Of a stretch of 64,000 nt of DNA, positions 9,891-22,200 are shown piece by piece. Source of the stretch: Enoplosus armatus (Eukaryota; Chordata; Actinopteri; Centrarchiformes; Enoplosidae); the NCBI RefSeq assembly GCF_043641665.1, contig NC_092186.1:283501-347500 (forward strand), given 5' to 3'. The notes below the pieces were generated by a model. The model had not been told where the DNA came from. It was given only the letters and a program-made list of their open reading frames with translations, and made no database searches. A program made the position numbers and the translations under genes. Positions within the stretch are counted from its first letter, which is position 1. Each line of letters opens with the position of its first letter.

Positions 9891-12800
9891 GGTGACGATG
9901 ATGAAGCTGAAGCTGTGTGTGCTGTCAGTCCAGCAGAGGGCAACATCACACTGCAGTGCTTTACAGTTGAAGTCTTTTCTCTCAGTCAACAGATTTAACA
10001 AAGCAATCAGGTGTATTGATGCAAAATCAATAAAAAGAAACAGACCAACTGAACTTATTTACAACTAAAGTTATCTATTATCAGGCAGAGAGACAGGCCT
10101 GCACGCGGCAGAGGACACTAACAGTTTTACAGAGATGAACCGTTTTTACCAACACTGATTGACACATGGTTTTCAGAATAAAACACACAGCAGACACTCT
10201 GTTAAAGGGCTACTTTTATTTTGAAAGAATCATTCAAATTAGTGTTTCCATACAGAAATTTGTGCGTGTGTGCGTGCGTGTGTGTGGGGTGAAAAACAGG
10301 AAAATAACGACTGACGTCTGATTAAAGCTAAACTGGATTACAGATCTTCTCGGCTGAACAACATTTTAGAGTCACTAATGAAGAAAAATAAATTTTAGAT
10401 AATAAAGTTGTAAAATTATGAAAAGAAAGTCATTATTTGGAGAAAATTATTATACTTTTATTATTAAGTATAAAGCTCTAATTCTAAGGAACTGCAAATA
10501 TAAGAATGAAGCTGCATTTTAATTGAGTCAAAATATGACAATTAAAACTTAAATATACAAGAAAAGGTGAAAATATTCTAAGAACTCAAAATGATGTACA
10601 AGGTCAAAGTATTTTGACAATGTCGTCATACTTTTACTTATTCTAATTATTCTGTGAATTTAAATGTAATTTCAAGAGAAAAGATCAAATCCTAAAATGT
10701 GACTTTTTAATTCTAAATTATAACTTTATTTAAATAATATTACAACTTTTATTTCTAAATATTTCCGCTTTATATAATTATGTTGCAGTAACAGTCACAC
10801 TGCAGATGAACAGGAAACAAACGGTTTATAAAAACCCCTTGTTCAGCAGAGAGATCAGCTTCAAGTTCAAACGTCGGCGAGAAAAATAAACTACCTGAAT
10901 GTTTGTGTGTTTAGCCCTTAAAGATTCACCGATCAATTAACTTCAGCAATATTTTCTATTTGAATGAAACTGGACGTGAATTAAAGGAGCAAAACATTTA
11001 ATGCTCAAAGGTTATTTCAACATTAAATTCTGCTGATTAAAGTCAGAGCTCGTACCAAAGTTCAGACTCAGGGTTTTGTCAAAACGCAGACGTGAATTTA
11101 AAAAAAGGACAATTTGTAAAAAAAAAAAAAAAGATTAAATAAATAAATAAGTTAAAGATTGAAATGTTTTGTTGATTTTTTCTGAGCTGACGCACAGAAA
11201 TGAAAAAATAAAAGGACGGTCAAGATGTAGCTTCATGGGTTTAGTCGTCGTTTCTAAACTAAAAAACAAACAAACATGGAACAGACTGATTGATTTTCCC
11301 CACAGATTCAACTGGCTACTTTAAATCTGAAAAGCACTACAAGTCCCAGAAAGCACTGCTGTAAGAACCATCCAATCAGAGAGCTCCAAACTGTTGTTGA
11401 GTAGATAGCGGGAGGCTGAAGTTGGGCTTTGAAAGACAAATTCAGACATTTGAATCAAATCAATTCACTTTCACATTTTAGTTCTGAATGTGATACAACA
11501 GCTGAGGCTCATGGGTAATGTAGTACATAGAGCCACAGAGCAAACTGAGCATTTCTACCTGCTGAACCTGTAGGATGGCTCAGTCTTTAATAATCAACGA
11601 TTCACACAGTAAAAATTAAAACTACGTTTCTCAACAAACAAGTCAAAGTAGAAATGTTTTCTCCTTCAGTTCAAACAGGTGAGATCTGATCTGAGCTGTG
11701 CAGCATGCAGTTGTGTTTCAACCTTCACATGATAAAACTGATCACAGAGCTGTTTATTGGCAGCATTTGGTCCCAAATATCAATTCAAACAGATTCATGT
11801 GGGAATATTAAACTCGGAAAGTCTCTGCAGTCGTTCCATCTGCTGGATCAGAAGCTTCAACACATTCACCTAAAAAACACTCGACATGTTTTCTTCGTAT
11901 TATGAATTCTGTATCTTACAAATCTTTAATAGTTATGAGATAAGGATCTCAGAATAACTATGAGGTAATCACCTAATTTCGTGGAAAAATTTAAATTTCG
12001 TAAATGCAAGATAAAGATTGCATACATACCAGATACTGATCATGCAATGAGTTAAAAGTTTTCATAATTACGAGATAAAGATGTCGTAGTTACGCGATTA
12101 AGATTGCATAACTACTAGATAAAATTGTGCAATTACAAGATAATGTTCTTGTGTGAAATACAATTAGCATCGAAACAAAGATTGTGTAATTACAAGACAA
12201 AGAAGATAAAGATCTAGCAACAACGAGACGGAATCACAGGATAAAGAGTGCATAACCACAAAAATAAAGATTGTGAAATATAGAACTCTTCATTACAAGG
12301 TCTCATCTCGTAATCAAGGCGATCATATCTCATATTTATGAGATAAATAGTATCAAGATAACATCTCCAGGCTCTGTTATTTGGAGGACGCAGTGAGCTT
12401 CTGTCCAACTAGGTAAGAAACGAAATCAATCTGAAATTGAAGAACAATCAGTGAAACTGAAGTTACAGTTGAACATTGAGCTGCTAACGAGTGACAACCA
12501 GTGCAAGTTATGCTAACATTAGCTATCAACTAATGCTACATTATACATAATTATATTTGTATCTCAATGAATATCTGTGCTAAATGTTCTGTGCTCATTA
12601 TAAATGTTAGAGTTAAATTTTGTTTAGTTTCTTATTTTGGTGCAATGTTGCTCCAGTGGTCCCAGTTCCCAGGATCAATAAGTATTTTCATGTTTATTTA
12701 TATGAAGTAGTTTAAACTTTAAGAATCAATTAGATTCAATTTCAGTTCAGAAAGTTAATTTGGGACATTCGTGTTAATATTCAGCCCCCTGTTAATCTGC

Positions 12801-13243
12801 TAATGTTTGTTAGCAGGTGAGCAGAAGGTCCTGATCCAGCAGAGAGGAAGTGACAGTTGGTGACCGTGCAGTGATGTCACACAGGTGAAGGAAATCTAAA
12901 AGGGAACCGTTTCTTATTTAAGAGGCCAGCATCTCATTCAGATACTGTCTTTTGAAGCTTTACCTGGACTTCCTGTCCCATTAACCTTCAGACTAAAAGT
13001 GAGAGCTGTGCAGGGAGTAACTGAGCATGCTCACTAAAAGACTCAGCTGACAGGGGTGGGGCTTTCAGGTTGAGCCGACAGATTATTAATGAAACCTGAT
13101 TGAACACAAACTTTCATTGGTCTGGTCTGAATGTAACCATGGCAACAACAAAAGTCTACTCTCCGTCTCCTTTGTCTCCTCGTACATCTGAGCAGAGGTC
13201 AGAGGTGAGGTGGGCGGGGCTGTCAGTGGGTGAAGCTGCGGGC
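9891..13243 (-). other. Probable map1s 3' flank and 3' untranslated region
   Basis: No gene seen on either strand. On the minus strand, downstream of the map1s stop, AATAAA signals lie at 12693-12698 (about 0.55 kb after the stop) and at 10215-10220 (about 3 kb after). Either could end the transcript; which one is used is not decidable here. A degenerate tandem repeat occupies about 11925-12360. Confidence 0.4.
11925..12360. repeat. Degenerate ATTACGAGATAAAGATTG tandem repeat
   Basis: About fifteen diverged units of roughly 20-30 nt around AATTACGAGATAAAGATTGC, with many point differences between copies. Many units contain TAATTACGA or GAGATAAAG cores. No coding evidence. Confidence 0.6.
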
Positions 13244-16200
13244 TCAGAACTCGACCTTGCAGGCGGGGAAGGTCTCCTCCTGCATGGCTACAGTGCTGTT
13301 GCTGCCCAGCACAGTGATTGACAGCTCCCTCTGCCTGTCATGGGTCTCCTGGTACCACTCGTGCATTGACAGCGAATCAAATGTTGGGATCAGAGTCACC
13401 TGAAGAAAGGTCAAGGAAACAGACAAGTCAGTGAACAGATCATAAGAAAGTGAAGCAAACAAACATCATTCAGTGTTTTTACTGACCTGAACCTCCGGCC
13501 AGTTGCTCTTCCCCTCCAGCAGAGCGTCCAGGATGCTCCTCATCGCCACTTCCTTCACAGGATCGTCTCCACTGATGATGTAATGAGAGGAACGAAGACG
13601 TCTGAAAAACTCCAGGTCCACAGTGGAGGAGGCACAGCCAGATGGCAGGTAGGCCAGGTCCACGTAGGTCACAGAACCCTCAGAACATGCAGCTTTGGAA
13701 GCTGGGAGGAGGTCAGCAGAATGAGATTAAAACTGTTCCCCACAAAGAAACAATCTTTGTGAATCAATCAGTTATTAGCATAATTATTACCCATAGTGAC
13801 TCATTTTATGCCATGTAGTATCATCTAATATCAAGCAAACTTCTATGCATTGTTTCTATTAAATACCCTGTCAGCATTTTCAAGACTATGCCAACCTGAG
13901 GATGAAGGTTTTGCAGTTCCAATTCTGGAGCCTCCAAGTGAATTTCGGGATGATGGCTTTGTGTCAAGGCTGGAGGTCATCTTTAGTGACCCCATGGAGC
14001 TGCCAGCTTTGGACTTGATGTTAAGGGCTGCAGTACTTCCAGAGGTCACCTTCTGCGTTGGACCTGTTGGTTTCTTGGTCTTGGCAACTGAACTCTTCAG
14101 GTTCTTGCTTGAGCAGTCAGCCTCTGCGTCAGCCATGCAGGCTCCAGGCTGGGGTGGTAATGGGGGCAAATCCGTGACCTGGGCTGGTGGCGGGTCATGG
14201 GAGGAAAGCTGCCCACCCATGTGGGAGTAGCGTTGACTGGGATGATCTTGTGGATGACTGGGCAGGAAAAGGCTACTTGAATCATCATCAGAGTCAACAT
14301 CTGCTGTGATGGAAGGACATTCCTCTGTACAAGGGGGGACGTCAGAGTCCGTGGCCGTCAGGAGGGAGTCGCTAACTGATGTGGGTGGAGTTTCCTGGCT
14401 GTAGGCTGAAGGGCAATCGCTGCTGCTTTGATCCTGAGACTGGTTGTTGTTGTTGTTGGAGAGGTCTGGCGAGTTACTGGTGGCGAGGCCAGGGCTAACA
14501 TGCTGCTGATGGTTCTCTGGAGTCTTGGGGTGCTGGAACTCACAAGGCGACACCAAGCAGAGATCGACATCATGTGGAACATCTGAGATGAGTTCTGACA
14601 TCCCGTGGATGTGTTCCTCTGATCCATTTCCACAACGCCCATTATGGTTTGATCTCAGAGGTAAGGCCACACCTGTGTTGGAGGCTGACTCACTAACATG
14701 TCCGTTAGAGTATACTCTGTCTCCCATGGGTCCTTTCGGTGACACTGCAGTGGGTGGCAGCATTTGCTCTAAAGAAAAAGACAGGGATTCATCAACTTCT
14801 GTAGAATGAGGAGAGCCGACCTCAGCTGGCATGGAGGTCATGGTGGGGGAGGAATCTGGCATAATGTCTTTCAAAGGAGGACTGAGCGTCAAAAGACTGG
14901 ACTGTTGAGAGGACGTGGAGTTTTCCAGACCTTCCCTCAGGGAGCTCCGGTTGGAGGATCTACAAGAACCTCCCTGGTTGTAATCCTTGAAGTCAAGACT
15001 GGATCTTCTTACCTCGAGGCTGTTGTCCTCACCTAAACCCACAATGTCCTCTTCATGGGACTGATGGAACGGGGAATGTCCAGCACAGTTAGAGGCAGAA
15101 TCTGCAGGAGAGACCAGCTCCAGAGTTTTTTCCTTTAAACTTGCGCAGACGTCATCTGAACCATTTCTCAAGAAATCCCCGACAGGGTGGTATGCAGTCG
15201 GAAGGAAATCAAAGTTAACACTGAGCTCACCCTTTGAAGTCTTGGCAAGAAGTGAGGAGGCGACGACCATATCCTGGTCCGTCTCCATACAGCGAAACTT
15301 CTCTGGACTTTCTACTGTCGAGGTCTGGTTCCCATTAGCCTTTGCGCCATTAGAATTCATTACTGCCGTGACCTTCGAGTTTTGACCGTTGCTCCCATTG
15401 TCATCTTCCAATTGAAGTCTTTTAAATTCAGCTGTCACGTCTTCAGGTGTGGACACCTTGGAGCGATCTACTTCCTTCTGGCTTTCCTTATCCTTTGAAC
15501 CTGACTTATATTTTGTTCCTTTATTCGAAGTGTCTTTCTTTGGAAGAGTCGCATCTTTCTTTAGAGTCCCGCTCTTGCCCGAAGCTTTTTTTAGTTCTGT
15601 ACTTGCTGTTGATACTGCACTTGCTTTCTTCACTTCTTTAACAGCTGGTTTAGCTGTTTTCTTCTCGTCTGTTCTTACATCCTTCTTGCTGTCTTTTTTT
15701 GGTTCAGGTTTGATGTCTTTCTTTGGTTTTGAACTTAGAGTTTCCTTCTTTACCACTTCCTGCTTTTTCTCTCCACTCTCTTCTTTCTTTACAACAGCAG
15801 CTGGGGCCTTCTCGTCCTTCTTTTTGACTTCCTTTTTCTCTTCTTTTGACAAGTCTTTCTTTGGAACAAACTTTTCAACAGGTTTCGGAGGCTTGGATTT
15901 AGTATCTGCATCCTTTAGTTTGGGCTTTCCTTCCCCATCCTTCTTCTCTTTAGGTGTAATGTCACCTGCTGCCTTTGGCTTTGTTTTCACCTCCTGTTTT
16001 TTGACATCTACTCGTCCAAGCTTGTCTTTCTGCAAGGCACAACTGGGTCTGAAGTCCTTAGACTGGGACTTAAGGCTTTCCCGACTCTCTGCTCGTTTTG
16101 GTTGTTTCTCAGTTTTGGATGTTTCTAGGTCCTTCAAACACACAACCGGATGTTTGAGGAAATCTAGATGTTTGAGTTTCTCAAGTCCATCCAGAATTTT

Positions 16201-19200
16201 GGTCTGTGGTGTGCATCCTGGGAAAAGGACACGGATGATCTTCTCCTGAGGGCTGGAAGGATGCCAGACCAGCAAAGCACAAATTGAAACAAGGCATGGT
16301 AGTGGAAGATCTGAGCCCTTTACATTTGATCCATTGTTTGGCCAAATCTGCATTAAAGCTTCAAGGTTTTTGCTGCTGCTGACTGGATTCAGTGTGTACA
16401 GCTCCAGACGGCCAACTCCCATCTTTTGGAATAAGATAACTGGTTCTATACTGGGTCCGTTGGACCGACTGAGAAATTCAGGTTTGATCCCCAGTCTTTG
16501 TAGGTGCTGCAGAGTGAGTGCCACCTGGTCACAACTCTGCAGCTTGCTGGGATCTCCCTGTATGAATTTCAATCTGTCGGGAGCATTAAGGAAGACCACC
16601 CCAATCTCAGGGGAGATGAGGTTTTTCATCCAGTCCTCTTCCGTCTGAGATCCAGCAGACTCTTCCTCCTGCTCAGCTACCTTCCTCCATAGCAGACTGT
16701 TTAGCCCGGAGAGATTGTCCACACCGACGTGAGTCAGGAGCACGGAGTCTATCCTGTCCAGGTGTCGAACCAGTTTCCAGAAGCAGGAGCGGGAATCGGA
16801 GCCGCCGTTCACCAGGATGTTAAAACCGTTAACAGCAAAGAAGGCAGAGTCCCCCCTCCCACCAGGGAAGATATAGCAGCAGGGCCGCGAGAGTTTCAGG
16901 AATCCAACGGTGCTTGGGGGCTCCAGTAGGTCAAAGGGTGACTCAGGCTCCAGCGACTCGGACAGATACTCCGTGAACTCCTGCAGACCCTCCATTTCTG
17001 GGTGAACCAGGGGAGGGTTGATCTGGATGTTTATGAAGTCTTGAAGGTTGTGTTTTTCCAACACAGTGTCCTTCCAAAGACCATAGTTTGGACAGCTGAG
17101 GGTGAGGCTGGCCTTCACCGCTGGGTCTGCAGAGCTCAACAACTCACCAACCTATCAAAACAGAGAGAAATTACCTGACTGATGATAAACATTCTTATTT
17201 TGAATATTGGAAACAGTTGTCAGTCACGCACAAATCCAGGAAAGAGTGGGACTTATAAAAATATTACCAGGTCTGCCGCAGAATCATTTATCTAATATGG
17301 GGTGGGTTTCATATGATAACTGACAGAGGAGCGCCATTGAGGCATTTTGGTAAACCACCAAGATGGACGCCGCTGATGTAAAACAGCGAAGAGGAGGCTG
17401 TAACCTTCCTCACAACACAGATGTCATGTTTCCATCATTTTCTCCACATGGTTCTCCATCGTCTGAGCTTCAACTGCAGCTCTTTTAATGACGTCATCTC
17501 ATCGTGCCCTCCTCTTCTTCTACAGTGGTTTAATGGCAGCGACTGGAGAATTAGCTCCACCAGCTGTTTATCTCCATCAACCAGTGAACTCATGTTCACA
17601 CAGCAACAGTGGATGGAAATAAACTTCATCAACTAATCTGTTTTTTGTGATTGATTGTGTTTTGAGTCCAAGCTGACGTCTTCAAATGTCTTGTTCTGTC
17701 CAACCAACAGTCTAAAATCCAAAGAGAATCAGTTTACTGAGATAATTGATAAAAAGCAGCAACAAACCTCCAGTTTTGTGGAATTTTTTCATTTTCTTCA
17801 TAAATGACAATCGACTTTCAAGTATAGTTGATTGACTAATCAACCAATCATTTAAACTATTTTTTTTACTTTCTTGTGCAGCACTTTGTAAACTCAGTCC
17901 AGCTGTGTGTGTGTGTGTGTGTGTGTGTGTGAGTCCTCTGTCCTGCTAGTGTGCTACTCTTCCCACCACATACGTGCTTTAAGAGCTAAACATCTTCACA
18001 GTTTAATGGGACATCTATCATCATTACTTTCATTAAATATCAGTCTGACACATTTTCTTACCTCTTCATCAGCAAATATGTGGATGAAGTGTTTGAGAGA
18101 GAAGCAACCTCTCTGTAACACGATGTCTCCGGTGTCTTCGACACACTGACCTGCCAGAACCAACAGTTTGTGTCGGGACGAATCACAGACCAGTCGCCGG
18201 ACCTGAACACACAAACAGGAAACTCATCCATGAATGTGGTACTGACTTACTGCTGTACATACACCAGTACTATATATACTCTCACATGCCCATACTACTG
18301 TCTGTATTTACACCTGCACTGTCTTTTGCCTACATTAACTGCTGCATATGTTCATACTGTGTATATCTTAGCATACTCATATATGTATATTACTCTTATG
18401 CCAAACTGCATTTCGTTGTCTCAGAACTTTTACTAACGTCATCTGATCTATACATTATTACATCAGAGAGGGATGAGCTGCAGGAATCTGATCAAATCAA
18501 TTCAACAGATGGTTCACTGCAGGCTGACACACATTGATGAACACGGTGCAGATAAACTGCAGAGCTGCAGCTTAGGAGGGCTGAAATGATGTGGAACAGG
18601 AGGAATAAATGGTGAAACAGACTCAAACACATGACCTGAATCAGTTCCACAGTTAATAAATGGGACACTTGTTCAGTGTTTATTGGACAAGGACATATTC
18701 TCAGTTTGTTAAAGAAGAACTCTTATTTCTCTCTGTATTTACATCTGTTCTCACCTCTGAGCAGACGAAGTCGTGAGCTGGATTCACCACAACCTGAGTG
18801 TCCAGAACATCTCCGCTGTGCTGCAGAGTCCGCTGACCTGCAGGGAAACGCACCAGCTGGTCAGAAAGCAAACAAACAAGGAGGACAGCACATCGGGCTG
18901 AGCACAGAGACACGTTAGCAGTTAGCTTCTGAGCATCGTATCATTTCTACAGAGCTTCCTTTTTAGGGTTGTGCCTGTGATTAAATGTTGGTTCAGTCTT
19001 TCTTCAGACAGACACAAAGCTTTGGGATATCTGTCAGCCAGTTAGCCAAGCTTCAAGCATGCCTTAAGGACATAAAGACCTGGATGACCTGTAATTATCT
19101 GATGTTGAACTCAGACAAGACAGAAGTTATTGTTCTTGGCCCTGAACACCTCAGAAACACAGTATCTAAGGATATTGTTACCCTAGATGGCATTGCCCTG

Positions 19201-22200
19201 GCCTCCAGCGCCACCGTGAGGAATCTCGGAGTTGTCTTTGATCAGGACATGTCCTTTAACTCTCACGTAAAACAAACTTCAAGGACTGCCTTCTTTCACC
19301 TCTGTAACATTGCAAAAATCAGGAAGATCCTGTCTCAAACAGATGCAGAAAAATTAGTCCATGCATTTGTCACGTCTAGGCTGGATTATTGCCATTCCTT
19401 ATTATCAGGCTGTCCCAATAAGTCCCTGAGGACTCTCCAGCTGATCCAGAATGCTGCAGCACGTGTACTGACAGGAACCAGGAAAAGAGATCATATTTCT
19501 CCTGTATTAGCTTCTCTGCACTGGCTCCCTGTAAAATCTAGAATAGAGTTTAAAATCCTTCTCCTCACCTACAAAGCTCTTACTGGTCATGCACCATCAT
19601 ATCTTAAAGAGCTCATAGTACCCTATTACCCCACTAGAGCACTCCGCTCCCAGAATGCAGGGCTGCTTGTGGTTCCTAGAGTCTCCAAAAACAGAACAGG
19701 AGCCAGAGCCTTCAGCTATCAAGCTCCTCTCCTGTGGAATCGGCTCCCAGTTTGGGTCCGGGAGGCAGACACACTCTCTACTTTTAAGAGTAGGCTTAAA
19801 ACTTTGCTTTTTGATAACGCTTATAGTTAAGGGCTGGCTCAGGCCTGCCTGGCCCAGCCCCCTAGTTATGCTGCTATAGGCTTACACTGCTGGGGGACTT
19901 CCCATGATGCACTGAGCTTTCCTCCTCTCCCTCCTCATCTTTGCACATTCATCACAGTCCAATGCATGTTACTAACTTTATTTCTTCCCCGGAGTTTCTT
20001 TGTGCTTTGTCGACTCGTAGGTCGCTGTGGATCGTGGTCCTGGTACGCCTGGGTGCTGCTGCCGCCATGGGCCTGCCTGACTCTCATCACTACAGTTATT
20101 ATGTTTAGTCGTAGTTCTGTTACTATTAAAGCTGCTATTATTAATCTCAGCTAATATTACAGCTATTTCTACTGTTAGTGCTGCCATACATCTTTGCCTA
20201 CCTGTCTGTCTGTCTGTCTGTCTATCTGTGTCTCTACGTCTCTCTCTCTGTCTCTCTCTCTCTCAAACCCAACCGGTCAAAGCAGATGACCGCCCACCTA
20301 GAGTCTGGTTCTGCTCGAGGTTTCTGCCTCTTAAAAGGAAGTTTTTCCTTGCCACTGTCGCCAAAGTGCTTGCTCATGATGGGAACTGTTGGGTCTCTGT
20401 AATAACATTATAAAGAGTCGGTCTAGACCTGCTCTATTTTGTAAAGTGTCATGAGATGACTTTGTTGTGATTTGGCGCTATATAAATAAAATTGAATTGA
20501 ATTGGTTGAACTAAATAATGGTACGAACAAAGAAGACTGAGACAGAATTTGACTATGTACAGTCTTTGAATGCAACAAAATAAATTCAATTCAAATAAAT
20601 TCCTAATCTGCTTGTTATGGAAGTGATCTCACAGCTGTTACTCTGAAGCTTCATCAGCTAAACTGATGAATCAGCTGATATTATGTGGTCTGATCAGGAA
20701 ATGTCAAACCAGGTTTGAGTTGATTCAGAAACAGAGTCTCTGTTACAGAGTTAGTCCTGCAGGGGGCGCTGACAGGTTGATTTTTACACTGTTAAAGAAT
20801 TGTGACCCAGATACAAACTAATCAGAATCAGAATCAGAATCACTTTATTGATCCCCGGGGGGAAATATCAGTATCCGCCTGTGTAGCATGGGTCGGTCTG
20901 TAGAGGTCCAGCTTGGGTAGACCATGTCATTAAAGAACCAGAGAGATCAGCAACCTGAAGATCACATGATTGAAGTGTGTGTGTGTTACTGTGTCTGCAG
21001 GCTGTTCAGCAGAGTCTCAGCTGATTGTGTTTATGTGTTTGAATCAGACAACCAACTGTCTGTGTGTCTCTCTCTCTCACTCTCTCTCTCACACACGCCG
21101 TCTCTCTTGTCGCCTCAGTCTGAGATGAAGTCATCCTTCCTGGCTGTCAGGTGATGTGACAGCTATCCGACAGGGTTTTATAATCAAATATTCCTCCAGA
21201 ACTTCTGTTCTGATTTGTTTTGATCAGTTTAACGTTTCAACACAAACATGATCAATATGATATAATATACAGTGATTCTGTGAGACTGTGGCAGGTGGAC
21301 CTTGGACCCTCTAGGGTGGTCATGTTGTTGTGTGGACCGCACCTCGGTCTCACCTTGTGTATAAATTGGACTGAGACAGACTATCGGCTCCCAAAAACAG
21401 CTTTTTCTTCAGTTATTTAAGGAACCAGTGAGGCCCAGAGGGCTGCGTCTAGACTCATAGAACCTGGAGTTATAGTAGTAACTAACGCTCTATATCAATT
21501 AGACTGTGGCGGGCCGCCATAGTCTAGGTAATAATATAATAATATAATATAATATAATAATATAACCGAGACATGAAGCAGCTGACTGCTCACAGTTTAA
21601 CAGTTCGGATACATACCTGAGACTCTTAAGTCGACTTCCTGCAGGATCACAGAGACTAACTGAATTAACTTTCCCTCCTTCTTCTCTACGTTGAAATGAT
21701 TTCCATAACTTCTTCCTCCAACTAATGTCACAATCATATTGGACGTTAAGTTCAGTTTAACTTCACACAGAAGCTATGACTCCACAGCTGCCTGAGGGAA
21801 ATACTGCGTCGCTGTGTGGTGCTTTTAGTGTGAAAGTCTTGTGACAGGAAGTGAGTGGCAGCCTGCATCATCTGTTTCCAAACACACGACTTTTGACCTT
21901 CTGTCTGTTGTCTCACCTGGGACGTCCTCTGACAGGAAGGCTGAGTGTCTCGACACGAAGAGTTTCAGCTGCTGATCCAGAACAGAGACATCCAGATCTA
22001 CAGGCCAACAGCGCACACCTGAAACACACACACACCCACTTATCAATAATAATATTAATGCCGTTTTCACCCATCACACGTCCTCATGGTCATGTCCCAC
22101 AATGCATCAGTGCTGGACCCTGATCCTGACCTGATTTCATCTTAATATATTGAATGTTTTTAAGTCTTCTAGAGATCTGGAGGAAGCCGACATGGAGTAT

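Noticed and set aside
9022..10001. Long open frames on both strands (Pro/Ser/Leu-rich and Glu/Arg/Gly-rich)
   Set aside because: Caused by the purine-rich minisatellite. The composition is repeat-driven, with no conserved protein features.
15449..16249. 266-residue Phe/Ser-rich open frame on the plus strand
   Set aside because: Antisense to the Lys/Glu-rich region of map1s exon 5, where AAG/GAG codons read as CTT/CTC on the other strand. A shadow frame.
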